Shown: in pieces, positions 42,118 to 50,180 of the stretch
Layout of the letters: every line of letters begins with the position of its first letter
Position numbering within the stretch: the first letter of the stretch is position 1
Notes under the pieces: model-generated
Told to the model about the DNA's origin: nothing
What the model saw: only the letters and a program-made list of their open reading frames with translations
The model's database searches: none
Translations under genes and position numbers: made by a program
Origin: Ponticaulis sp.
GTDB lineage: Bacteria > Pseudomonadota > Alphaproteobacteria > Caulobacterales > Hyphomonadaceae
Reading direction: 5' to 3'
Assembly: GCA_002723155.1 (NCBI GenBank)
Contig: PBNO01000004.1
Coordinates: 79,569 to 143,568, forward strand
Length of the DNA: 64,000 nucleotides

Positions 42118-42888
42118 CTACCAGACGCCTTTTGTCAGACCATTCCAGATATAGCCGCCAAAGGTCGGCGCGTAATACTGCTTGGATGGCATCTCGACCT
42201 TGTAAGGCGTGAGCGTGCCACTCACCGCATCATCCATCGCCTGCATGACAATATCGCGAGATCCCGCAGCGATCCGCCAGATATAGGTGTGGAAGTTGTC
42301 ATCCGGTTGCGCCTGTACCTGAGACTGGTAGAGAATATCGCCCGTATCAACGCCTTCATCGACGATATGAACCGTCGCGCCAAAATGTTCCGGTTCGCCA
42401 TTAGCCAGCGCGAAATAGCCTCCGAACATGCCACGATATGCCGGGTTTATGCCTGAATGGTAATTGATGAATGGCGCTTTGATGGCGTTCAGCGTCTTCT
42501 TCTTGAGCATACGGCAATTGATGACGAACACGGCCGTCGGGTCGAAGCGCTGCAAGGCTTCAATGGCTTCCGCGTCGTTTGCGCTGGAGACGCGGATGAG
42601 GTTCTCAATCTTCGGCATGGCCGGCTGAAGGCTTTCCTCATCGATCATCCGGTTGATGACGTCATGCGTGCGGCGCTTGGTGAGTTTGATTGGAAGCCGT
42701 GCGGCCTGCATGCTGGCAACCGTCATCGGGCCAAGAATGCGCGCGCGTCGTTTCCAGAATGTTTTCGCCGGTTCGCCGTCTTCCAGAATGACGGGAAAGT
42801 CACCGAACTTCTCTCGAAGCGCGTTGATCATGATCCACGCGTGTGGGGCATCTGCACATAAAGCGACGATTTTTGGCTGTACGGTCAT
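42118..42888 (-). CDS. Formyltransferase-fold protein
   Basis: The 256-residue protein has a formyl-tetrahydrofolate-transferase core: the INYHSGINPAYRGMFGGY block near 143-160 with the catalytic-type His and the HIVDEGVDTGDIL loop near 174-186. Related enzymes are methionyl-tRNA and glycinamide-ribonucleotide formyltransferases and sugar N-formyltransferases. The N-terminal 100 residues are atypical, so it is probably not Fmt or PurN; a sugar or amino-acid N-formyltransferase is a possibility. It lies between yqeY and metA. Confidence 0.75.
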   Translation of the reverse strand: MTVQPKIVALCADAPHAWIMINALREKFGDFPVILEDGEPAKTFWKRRARILGPMTVASMQAARLPIKLTKRRTHDVINRMIDEESLQPAMPKIENLIRVSSANDAEAIEALQRFDPTAVFVINCRMLKKKTLNAIKAPFINYHSGINPAYRGMFGGYFALANGEPEHFGATVHIVDEGVDTGDILYQSQVQAQPDDNFHTYIWRIAAGSRDIVMQAMDDAVSGTLTPYKVEMPSKQYYAPTFGGYIWNGLTKGVW

Positions 42889-42957
42889 GGCACATCTCCG
42901 GCTGTTCAGGACCGGAGATGCAGAAACCGTGCAATTTCGTCAGTTATGCGGTGCGGC

Positions 42958-42966
42958 TGTGGATAA
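42958..42966 (-). promoter_or_regulatory. Perfect DnaA box
   Basis: TGTGGATAA, the complement of the consensus TTATCCACA. A single box lies in the gap between metA and the formyltransferase gene. It could be functional or chance. Confidence 0.4.
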
Positions 42967-42986
42967 CAAGCGCGTGAACACGCGGC

Positions 42987-43925
42987 TCAATAGCCCGGAT
43001 CGTGTTCTTCCTGACCGATGAGATCGGTGCTGTACGGCGTGGTCTGGTACATATTGTTGATCCAGTTGCCGAACAGCAAATGCGCGTGTGACCGCCACCG
43101 GTTGAGTGGCGGTTGCTTCGGATCATCATCAGGGAAGTAGTTGTGTGGGATCTGCATATCGATGCCCGCATCAATGTCGCGGAAATACTCTTCCGCGAGC
43201 GATGTGGAATCATACTCGATATGATTGAACACATAGAGACGGTTACATTTGCGTTCGTGAACGATGCAGAGGCCCGTCTCGTCCGAATTCATCAGAACTT
43301 CCAGCCCGTCGACTTTCTCCACGTCTTCAGCGCGGCACTCCGTCCAGCGAGAGACAGGGATCATGAAGTCGTCAGAAAAGCCGTTCATGTAAGGTGAGGA
43401 CGGCACCAGATTGTGGTGGCGGTAAACGCCGAACAGTTTCCGGTCGAGTACGTATTTCGGCACGCGATGGAAGTGCCAGATCGCAGCCATTGCGCCCCAG
43501 CAAATGTTCAGCGTCGAGTGGACGTTGGTTGCTGTCCAGTCGAAGATTTCCTTCATCTCATCCCAATAGGTGACGTCCTCGAATTCGAGCGTCTCAACCG
43601 GCGCGCCGGTGATGATGAAGCCGTCAAACTTCTGGTCCTTGATCTCATCCCAGGTCTGATAAAAGGACAGGAGATGCTCTGCCGAAGTATTCTTCGGTGT
43701 GTGGCCGCCAACCCGTACCAGCGTAAACTCGACCTGAAGAGGCGAGGCGCCGATCAGGCGTGCCATCTGAAGTTCGGTGCGGATTTTGTTCGGCATCAGA
43801 TTCAACAGGCCGATGCGCATAGGCCGGATGTCCTGACGATCGGCAAAGCGTTCAGTCTTAACGCGCACGCCTTCTTGCAGAAGGTGTTCGCGTGCAGGCA
43901 GGCCATCAGGAATACGTATTGGCAT
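42987..43925 (-). CDS. metA: Homoserine O-acyltransferase, predicted acetyl-CoA type
   Basis: MetA acylates homoserine, the first step of methionine synthesis. The 312-residue protein has the nucleophile Cys142 in [10 protein letters not shown] and the catalytic His-Glu in [15 protein letters not shown]. Residue 111, known to set acyl-donor choice in this family (Gly for succinyl-CoA in E. coli, Glu for acetyl-CoA in Bacillus), is Glu here ([11 protein letters not shown]). I therefore predict an O-acetyltransferase despite the MetA fold. No SAM-II riboswitch was recognised upstream. Confidence 0.95.
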   Translation of the reverse strand: MPIRIPDGLPAREHLLQEGVRVKTERFADRQDIRPMRIGLLNLMPNKIRTELQMARLIGASPLQVEFTLVRVGGHTPKNTSAEHLLSFYQTWDEIKDQKFDGFIITGAPVETLEFEDVTYWDEMKEIFDWTATNVHSTLNICWGAMAAIWHFHRVPKYVLDRKLFGVYRHHNLVPSSPYMNGFSDDFMIPVSRWTECRAEDVEKVDGLEVLMNSDETGLCIVHERKCNRLYVFNHIEYDSTSLAEEYFRDIDAGIDMQIPHNYFPDDDPKQPPLNRWRSHAHLLFGNWINNMYQTTPYSTDLIGQEEHDPGY

Positions 43926-44098
43926 TTTTTAATCTGTTCCGAACTTAAAAATCTCCGTGCAGGGCACGATGTACTCTTAAATGGTGTGTTTGCCATGAAT
44001 GCAAACAAAAGCAGGGTGTGAGCCCTCAATTCGCCGCGAGGCCAGACGCTTGAAACTGTGCTAGACTAGCGGCGAGATACGAAAATGGAGGCCTGAAA

Positions 44099-45118
44099 AT
44101 GAGCGAACTGAAAGACCTGATTGCAGAGCTTCCAAAGGCTGAGCTTCACCTTCACCTGGAAGGCTCTCTCGAACCGGAAATGATGTTCGAGCTGGCAAAG
44201 CGTAATGGCGTCACGCTCAAATATGGCTCGGTTGAGGAAATCCGCGCTGCCTATGACTTCTCCAACCTGCAGGACTTTCTGGACCTTTATTATCAGGGCA
44301 TGGGCGTTCTGCTGAAAGAGCAGGACTTTTACGACCTGACCTCGGCCTACTTGACGAAAGCCGTCGCAGACAATGTGCGCCATGTTGAAGTGTTCTTCGA
44401 CCCGCAGGCGCATATGGAGCGCGGCGTCAGCTTTGAAACAGTCCTTAGCGGCATCACACGCGCCTTGGAGGACGGTCACATCCGTCATGGCATCACCAAC
44501 AAGCTGATCATGTGCATTCTGCGCCATTTGAGTGAGGAGGAAGCCTTCGCTCTGCTCGAAGTGGCGACACCGCATCTTGCAAAGATTGATGGGGTTGGCC
44601 TCGATTCTTCAGAGCTCGGTCATCCGCCGAGCAAATTCGAACGTGTCTTCAAAGAGGCGCAGGCGCTCGGCCTGAAACTCGTCGCTCACGCCGGAGAAGA
44701 AGGCCCGCCTGAATATGTCTGGGAGGCGCTGAACCTTCTCAAGATCGACCGGATTGACCACGGCAATGCTGCCGCCCGCGATGATGAGTTGATTGACCAC
44801 CTGATCGAGACAGGCATGACGCTGACCATGTGCCCGCTCTCCAATCAGCGCCTGTGTGTCACGCCGGATCTTACGGAAAACCCGCTGGCACATCTTCTCC
44901 GCTCAGGGGTGCGGGTCACCGTGAACTCTGATGACCCGTCCTACTTTGGCGGCTATGTAAACGACAACTACATAGCGATTGCCGACGCGCTCGACCTTTC
45001 CATGCCGGAGATCGTCATGCTCGCTCGAAACAGTTTTATCGGCTCGTTCCTGAGCGACGTGGATAAGGAAGCTGCGCTCGACCAGATCGATGCTGTTTAT
45101 GAGCAGCACCGGCATTAG
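44099..45118 (+). CDS. Adenosine/adenine deaminase family, adenine-deaminase type
   Basis: The 339-residue protein is a TIM-barrel deaminase. Zinc ligands are HLHLEGS near 17-23, LVAHAGEEG near 197-205 and the SDDP near 278-281, with the proton-shuttle Glu in GEEG and IDHGNAA near 220. The segments FFDPQAHMERGVSF and LGHPPSKF are characteristic of the fungal/bacterial adenine deaminase subgroup (Aah1-like), rather than adenosine deaminase. It therefore probably converts adenine to hypoxanthine in purine salvage. Confidence 0.9.
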   Translation: MSELKDLIAELPKAELHLHLEGSLEPEMMFELAKRNGVTLKYGSVEEIRAAYDFSNLQDFLDLYYQGMGVLLKEQDFYDLTSAYLTKAVADNVRHVEVFFDPQAHMERGVSFETVLSGITRALEDGHIRHGITNKLIMCILRHLSEEEAFALLEVATPHLAKIDGVGLDSSELGHPPSKFERVFKEAQALGLKLVAHAGEEGPPEYVWEALNLLKIDRIDHGNAAARDDELIDHLIETGMTLTMCPLSNQRLCVTPDLTENPLAHLLRSGVRVTVNSDDPSYFGGYVNDNYIAIADALDLSMPEIVMLARNSFIGSFLSDVDKEAALDQIDAVYEQHRH

Positions 45119-45120
45119 CC

Positions 45121-45522
45121 TCAGACCGCTGCGGTAAACTCTATGCGGATGCCGCCAGGCATGGCGCAGATGAAATGATTGATTTCCGCGCCTGACACGA
45201 TCGGTTCCGGCGCAAACTCAATGCTGACATCGTCGCGCTCGGCGAGCTGAGAGTGAAGTGCGGTGAGGTGATACTTATCCGCGACTTTCAGTGCCAGATG
45301 GTGAAGGCCGATATTGGTTTTCCGGTCGAATTGTGTTGCGGCTTCCGGCTCGGCAATCTGCCAGAGTGTGAGCATGGTCGTGCCGTCTGATACAAACACA
45401 GACGGGTAGTCCGGCTTGCCGCCCACTTCTTTGAAGCCAAGAGCCTCTACAAAAAAGCTGGTCGCAGCTTTGAGGTCTGGTACGGATAGGCCGACATGAT
45501 GGACGCCAAGTGTTGTGCTCAT
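45121..45522 (-). CDS. VOC-superfamily (glyoxalase-like) protein
   Basis: The 133-residue protein has two beta-alpha-beta-beta-beta modules of the vicinal-oxygen-chelate fold. Candidate metal ligands are the His in HHVGLSVPDL, the His in GLHHLALKV and the Glu in GIRIEFT near the C-terminus. The fold covers glyoxalase I, dioxygenases and resistance proteins; substrate is unknown. Its start overlaps the stop of the upstream flavin/PNPOx-like gene by four bases, so the two are an operon. Confidence 0.88.
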   Translation of the reverse strand: MSTTLGVHHVGLSVPDLKAATSFFVEALGFKEVGGKPDYPSVFVSDGTTMLTLWQIAEPEAATQFDRKTNIGLHHLALKVADKYHLTALHSQLAERDDVSIEFAPEPIVSGAEINHFICAMPGGIRIEFTAAV

Positions 45523-46085
45523 TCTGAAGTTTCCTTTTGGGCTTTGAGTTCGTCCGCCGTCCAGCGCGGCGTGATGTATTGCGGGCAGTTCCAGTCGAAC
45601 GCGACGATGTTGATCAGGAAAGCGCCAACGGCTTTGTCTCGGTGTGCAGGCAGGGCGATCTGGGAAACGAAATCGGGGGCATCCTGCGCCGTCACGTAAG
45701 CGCCGCGCCCGGCGATTTTCAGCCGACGGCGGTTCGGGTAGTCCATCAGGAAGAGTGAAACACGATCATTCACGCGCACATTGCCGGCCGACATGAACTG
45801 GCGGTTGCCGCGCAGGTCCGCAAAGCCGATACGGCTCTGGGATATAACTTGCAGAAAACCGGTCTCCCCGCCGCGATGCTGCACATAGGGCCATCCATCA
45901 TCGGTGACACTCGCCATGTAGAAGCTGTTGCGCTGCATGATGAAGGTCGCCTCTCTGGAGGTCAGGCGATCATCCCCATTCGTCGCATTGGCTTCCATGT
46001 TGGCGTAAAGCTCGCGCGATCCATCAAAGGTCTGAAGGGCGCGTGCGGTCGGGCTGAGCAGGGTTTTGAGATAGTTGGCTGTCAT
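45519..46085 (-). CDS. Pyridoxamine-phosphate-oxidase-fold flavoprotein
   Basis: The 188-residue protein has the split-barrel flavin-binding fold of the PNPOx-like superfamily: a helical N-terminus, then FYMASVTDDGWPYVQHRGG, the RIGFADLRGNRQF strand pair and VNDRVSLFLMDYPNRRRLKIAGRG. Members include flavin oxidases and heme- or F420-binding proteins; the specific reaction is not visible. An AT-rich palindrome overlapping a TATAAT lies just upstream, suggesting repressor control of this two-gene operon. Confidence 0.85.
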   Translation of the reverse strand: MTANYLKTLLSPTARALQTFDGSRELYANMEANATNGDDRLTSREATFIMQRNSFYMASVTDDGWPYVQHRGGETGFLQVISQSRIGFADLRGNRQFMSAGNVRVNDRVSLFLMDYPNRRRLKIAGRGAYVTAQDAPDFVSQIALPAHRDKAVGAFLINIVAFDWNCPQYITPRWTADELKAQKETSE

Positions 46086-46101
46086 GAGCGACAGATAGCT
46101 C

Positions 46102-46128
46102 TTTAGGAAATTATAGGTAATTCCTAAA
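46102..46128 (-). promoter_or_regulatory. Putative repressor operator over a -10 element
   Basis: TTTAGGAA and TTCCTAAA form 8-bp inverted arms 11 bases apart. On the minus strand a TATAAT (complement of 46110-46115) lies between them, 25-30 bases ahead of the PNPOx-like ATG. The layout suits MarR/HxlR-type repression; no regulator gene is adjacent. Confidence 0.45.
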
Positions 46129-46253
46129 AAATGACACTCAGTGTTCCGGAAGATGGAATAATATATGCGAAGACTATACGGCAGATGAGTTGCCGATTGC
46201 CGCGGCTGTGCTCATAGTTGGCTGATCAGCGGGATGGCGTCTGAGAGGGTAGG

Positions 46254-47282
46254 GTGCAGAGTAGTTTCAGGTTTCTACTGGCGTGGCTTGTTGTGTTGGC
46301 CCATCTAACAGAAGGCGCGCGATATACCAGCCATACCGGCATTTTCGCCGTGTTCGGGTTCTATCTTCTTTCCGGCTATCTGATCACGCTGATCCTGAAC
46401 ACAACATACGAGTTCAGGTTCGCGCCTTTCGCGATCAACCGCTTTTTACGCCTGTTTCCAGTGTATTACATTATTGCTGCGGCGACGCTGATTATGATCT
46501 TCCTGCTTCCGGAGGCAGAAACCTGGAAACCTGTCTGGCGGATCAGAGAAACGCTTGGTGCGTGGCTCGGAAATCTGTTCATTTTTCCATTTGAATTTCT
46601 CGACCAGCGGTTCCGTCTCGTTCCACCTGCATGGTCGGTCGGCGTTGAGCTGATCAACTACTTCCTGCTGTGGCTGCTGATTTCACGATCTGCGCTCCTC
46701 ACCGCGCTCGGCGTCGCGGCGGGCGTCGGCTATCATGTGTGGACCTTTCTCACTAATCCGGAATGGCTGGCGCGATATGACCCGTTCGTCGCCGCTATTC
46801 TGCCATTCGCGCTGGGCGCGGCGCTGTTCCATGCGAGAGGTTACGTTGAACGTTTATCACCTGTGCAGGCCCTGCTGGTAGCTGGTGCGGGCGGTGTGCT
46901 CTGGGTTGGTAATATGATCGCCGCGGGCTTCGTGGATGGCCGCTTCGCGGATAATTTCGATCTCTATTTCTATCTGAACCTGCTCTTCATGATCGTGATC
47001 ATGGTCGGGTTCAGCCATTCGTCTCTGAATACGCGCGCGACTGGCATCAGTAAGATGCTGGGCGATCTCGCCTATCCGATTTTCCTGCTGCACTGGCAGG
47101 TCGGGTTTCTGGTCAGCCAGTTTGTGTTTGATGGCAAAGCACGAGGGTTCGACATACTCGCGGTGAGTATCCCGTTCATTCTGATCCTGGCCTTTGGCGT
47201 AAACTGGCTGGCGGCACGGTTTATCGAGCCGATCCGGGGAAAGATCAGACCGGGGCGCGCTGTTTCAGAAAACGCCGGCTGA
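46254..47282 (+). CDS. Acyltransferase-3 family membrane protein (OafA/YrhL-like)
   Basis: The 342-residue protein has about ten membrane helices and the acyltransferase-3 layout: an N-terminal helix with LAWLVVLAHL (the conserved His), GFYLLSGYLIT, NRFLRLFPVYY, and WSVGVELINYFLL near 130. These enzymes O-acetylate or succinylate envelope polysaccharides, lipids or small molecules. A GTG start with GAGAGGGTAG upstream is used. No polysaccharide cluster is adjacent, so its target is unknown. Confidence 0.88.
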   Translation: MQSSFRFLLAWLVVLAHLTEGARYTSHTGIFAVFGFYLLSGYLITLILNTTYEFRFAPFAINRFLRLFPVYYIIAAATLIMIFLLPEAETWKPVWRIRETLGAWLGNLFIFPFEFLDQRFRLVPPAWSVGVELINYFLLWLLISRSALLTALGVAAGVGYHVWTFLTNPEWLARYDPFVAAILPFALGAALFHARGYVERLSPVQALLVAGAGGVLWVGNMIAAGFVDGRFADNFDLYFYLNLLFMIVIMVGFSHSSLNTRATGISKMLGDLAYPIFLLHWQVGFLVSQFVFDGKARGFDILAVSIPFILILAFGVNWLAARFIEPIRGKIRPGRAVSENAG

Positions 47283-47283
47283 T

Positions 47284-47427
47284 TTAGAGTGTCTGTGGAA
47301 CGCTGATAGCCGCCTGTACAGCGCTCGCGGCAGGGTGACTGTGGTGATGATGTTGCCAGTAAGAAGCGCCTGCCAGAACAGCAAAGCAGAGAACAAGACC
47401 GAATGCGTAGCGAATAAGACCGCGCAT
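47284..47427 (-). CDS. Very small histidine-rich membrane/secreted protein
   Basis: A 47-codon gene. The product has a basic start (MRGLIRYAFG), one hydrophobic stretch (about 8-22), then WQHHHHSHPAASAV, a cluster of five histidines, and a short tail. GGAG lies ahead of the ATG at 47427. The family is not recognised. A membrane-anchored metal-binding peptide is possible. It is convergent with the acyltransferase gene, one base apart. Confidence 0.5.
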   Translation of the reverse strand: MRGLIRYAFGLVLCFAVLAGASYWQHHHHSHPAASAVQAAISVPQTL

Positions 47428-47610
47428 GGAACACTCCATGAAGGAAGCGGCAGGAATACCCCTGTCTGATCTGCAGCATATAGTGGAGCTGCTTGTCTTG
47501 AGGAAGGGGCATCCCGCGCATATTCGAAAGCCGGTAAAAATTGATTATTTAAGGTTGTTGGTTTCGCGTTCCTGTTGAATAAACGGTTCCGGTAACAGGA
47601 TGAGAAAACT

Positions 47611-48168
47611 ATGATTTCTGCGGGAAGCTCCGAAGATCGGGCCAGACTTTCACCTTATCTGATTTCAGGTGAAAAATTGAAATGGGTGGGGCGTCCAGCG
47701 CAAGGCATCGCCTTCACCACAATTGACATATTTCTCATTCCGTTTGGTTTGTTCTGGTGCGGCTTTATCGCCGTCTGGATATCTATGGCGCTGCAAAGTG
47801 ACCCGACCTTTGCGTTGTTCGGTGCGCCGTTCGTTATCGCGGGTTTTTTTATCCTGATCGGCCGCTTTCTTATTGATGCCTGGATCAGGTCGAAAATGCT
47901 CTATGCGGTCACCGACCAGCGGGCGCTTGTTCTCAAATCGGCCATCGGAAACTCCCTGACCGCACACGAGCTAAGCGCCGGACAAGCAGTAAACCTGAAC
48001 ACCAACGATGGTAAGAAAGGGACGATCACTTTTGGTGATACGGGTTTGTCTGGCCTATTCAGTCGCATGAATTTGGGAGCGATCTATCTCTCTTCGTCCG
48101 AGGCCAATAAGTTTTTTGGCATCGACAATGTCAGCGAAGTTTACAAACTGGTCTACGCGTCGAAATAG
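47611..48168 (+). CDS. Bacterial PH-domain membrane protein
   Basis: The 185-residue protein has an N-terminal polar segment, two membrane helices (about 40-63 and 70-92), then a soluble bacterial PH-like domain. That domain contains the typical LYAVTDQRALVL segment (consensus T-x-x-R) and a beta-rich remainder. It resembles YdbS-type/bPH2 proteins of unknown role. AGGATGAGAAA precedes the ATG. It lies just upstream of the dnaG region. Confidence 0.75.
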   Translation: MISAGSSEDRARLSPYLISGEKLKWVGRPAQGIAFTTIDIFLIPFGLFWCGFIAVWISMALQSDPTFALFGAPFVIAGFFILIGRFLIDAWIRSKMLYAVTDQRALVLKSAIGNSLTAHELSAGQAVNLNTNDGKKGTITFGDTGLSGLFSRMNLGAIYLSSSEANKFFGIDNVSEVYKLVYASK

Positions 48169-48181
48169 GTTTCCATACCCG

Positions 48182-48190
48182 TTATCCACA
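48182..48190 (+). promoter_or_regulatory. Perfect DnaA box upstream of dnaG
   Basis: TTATCCACA, the strict consensus, 56 bp ahead of the dnaG start. It could link primase/sigma-factor transcription to DnaA; a chance match is possible. Confidence 0.5.
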
Positions 48191-48245
48191 GGGGCGCCCC
48201 GTATTCCGCGCTGGTATCGCGGTAAACAAAGTGTAAACTCTCGCA

Positions 48246-50129
48246 ATGGTCGGCCATCGCTTCAATGAACAGTTCCTCAACGAGCTGAAATCCCGCATTC
48301 GGATTTCGGACGTGGTCGGTCGCAAGGTGAAACTGGTCAAAAAGGGCAAGGAATGGTCTGGCCTTTCACCCTTCAGCGCCGAGAAAACACCAAGCTTCTA
48401 CGTCAATGACCAAAAGCAGTTCTTCAAGGACTTCTCTTCCGGCAAATTCGGCGATGTGATCACCTTCCTGCAGGAGACCGAGCGCGTCTCGTTTGCTGAA
48501 GCCGTTGAGAAGCTCGCCGCCGAAGCGGGCATGCAGCTGCCAAGCGATACACCGCAAGCTAAGGCAGAACGCTCGCGCCGTGGCCGTCTGATTGATGTGT
48601 GCGAAGCGGCAACCCGTTATTTCGAAGAACAACTGCGTGGCCCGGACGGGGCACAAGCACGATCTTATCTGGAAGGGCGGGGGCTGAAACCGTCCAGCTG
48701 GCAGAAATATCGCCTCGGTTTTGCGCCTGATAGCTGGCGGGCTCTGCAGGAATATCTGGCAAAAACCGGTGCCAGCCAGAAAGACATGCTGGATGCGGGC
48801 CTCATCATCCAGCCTGATACAGGCCGCGACCCGTATGATCGCTTCCGTGGACGCGTCATGTTTCCAATCGAGGACACGACGGGCAAGGTGATCGCCTTTG
48901 GCGGCCGTGCCATGGAAAAGGACGCCAAGCCGAAATATCTGAACTCGCCGGAAACAGAACTCTTCCATAAAGGCGCGCAGCTCTACCGTTATAAAGCGGC
49001 CCGCGAAGCTGCAGCCATGGCCAATGTTGAAGGCCTTGTGGTTTGCGAAGGCTATATGGATGTCATCGCGCTGGGCGAGGCGGGCATTGATTATGCCGTC
49101 GCGCCGCTCGGTACAGCGCTGACTGAAGATCAGCTCTCTCTCCTCTGGAAGGTGGGCGGTGAGCCTGTGCTTTGCTTTGACGGTGATGCGGCCGGTGTAC
49201 GCGCCGCGCACAAGGCAATTGATCGCGGCCTGCCGCATCTGGAGCCGGGACGGTCGCTCTTCTTTGCGCTTCTGCCTGACGGGCTGGATCCGGATGATCT
49301 CATCCGCGAGCGCGGCAAAGAGGAGATGCATGCGGTTCTGAAGAACGCCAAGCCATTGGTCGATCTTCTCTGGGACCGTGAACTGGAGCAAAGCCCGCTC
49401 GATACGCCGGAACGTAAAGCGGGGTTTGAACAGCGTCTTGATGATGCCGTTGCCCATATTCAGCATGCTGGTGTGAAGAAGGCGTATGGCCGCGAACTGC
49501 ATCAGCGGCTGCGTGATTACCTTTTCCAGATGCGCCGGCCGGGACGTCAGGGCGGTAAAACGCCATTTGGCCCGGGGGGCGGTAAATCCCGGAAACCGGA
49601 ACTCAATCTTAACCCGCGCGGTGTGAGAATCCTCATCAGGATGATTGATTCGCCGGAACTTTTGAAAGCCGGACTGGAGCGTTTGGCGGTGGCCAGATTC
49701 CCCGATCCGGTGGTCGCAGGGCTGCAAGATGCAGTTTTTGACCTATTTGAAAGTGGTGAAGAGGTTGACCGAACGGGCTTGACAAGCCATCTACGTTTAT
49801 TCGGGAAGGATAAAGCTATCCAGCTCCTGCGAACACAACCGGCTGGAATTCCCCTGAACCCCGCATCTCCAGAGGGTCAGGAATGGCTAAGTGCCCTTGA
49901 GCGGTTTTGCGCAGTGGATGAACTTTCCCAGGATGAGCAACAGCTTCGGTCTTCCGGAGCTGACTCTAATGTTCTGGAACGCAGGCGGGTTGTTGAAAAA
50001 CTCCGTTTGAAGACCGATATTCGCGATCTTACGCGCGGAGAGGAAGACTCTGCGCCGGAAGCGAAGTCAGATTTACACGCCGCCATCCGCCGCATGGATG
50101 AAGTGGCTAGGAAAAAATGGGGCTCTTAA
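48246..50129 (+). CDS. dnaG: DNA primase with lost zinc ligands
   Basis: DnaG makes RNA primers at the replication fork. The 627-residue protein has the N-terminal zinc-binding-domain region, TOPRIM core and a C-terminal helicase-binding part. The usual Cys/His ligands are replaced: S41 and S44 in GLSPFSAEKTPSF, D62 and S65 in FFKDFSSGKFGD. The surrounding scaffold is conserved, so this is divergence rather than decay. TOPRIM motifs are the Glu in VVCEGYMDVIAL near 260 and the DGDAAG near 316. It is followed 51 bp later by rpoD, the normal order. A perfect DnaA box lies upstream. Confidence 0.97.
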   Translation: MVGHRFNEQFLNELKSRIRISDVVGRKVKLVKKGKEWSGLSPFSAEKTPSFYVNDQKQFFKDFSSGKFGDVITFLQETERVSFAEAVEKLAAEAGMQLPSDTPQAKAERSRRGRLIDVCEAATRYFEEQLRGPDGAQARSYLEGRGLKPSSWQKYRLGFAPDSWRALQEYLAKTGASQKDMLDAGLIIQPDTGRDPYDRFRGRVMFPIEDTTGKVIAFGGRAMEKDAKPKYLNSPETELFHKGAQLYRYKAAREAAAMANVEGLVVCEGYMDVIALGEAGIDYAVAPLGTALTEDQLSLLWKVGGEPVLCFDGDAAGVRAAHKAIDRGLPHLEPGRSLFFALLPDGLDPDDLIRERGKEEMHAVLKNAKPLVDLLWDRELEQSPLDTPERKAGFEQRLDDAVAHIQHAGVKKAYGRELHQRLRDYLFQMRRPGRQGGKTPFGPGGGKSRKPELNLNPRGVRILIRMIDSPELLKAGLERLAVARFPDPVVAGLQDAVFDLFESGEEVDRTGLTSHLRLFGKDKAIQLLRTQPAGIPLNPASPEGQEWLSALERFCAVDELSQDEQQLRSSGADSNVLERRRVVEKLRLKTDIRDLTRGEEDSAPEAKSDLHAAIRRMDEVARKKWGS

Positions 50130-50180
50130 AATCCCCGGTGACTGGCGTGCGCACCCGGTCACGACCTGGAGAGACACTGC

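Noticed and set aside
43926-44098. Possible SAM-II riboswitch upstream of metA
   Set aside because: The minus-strand leader lacks the family's conserved GCTAAAAAGG-type 3' segment and pseudoknot core; only a simple TGTTTGC/GCAAACA hairpin is visible.
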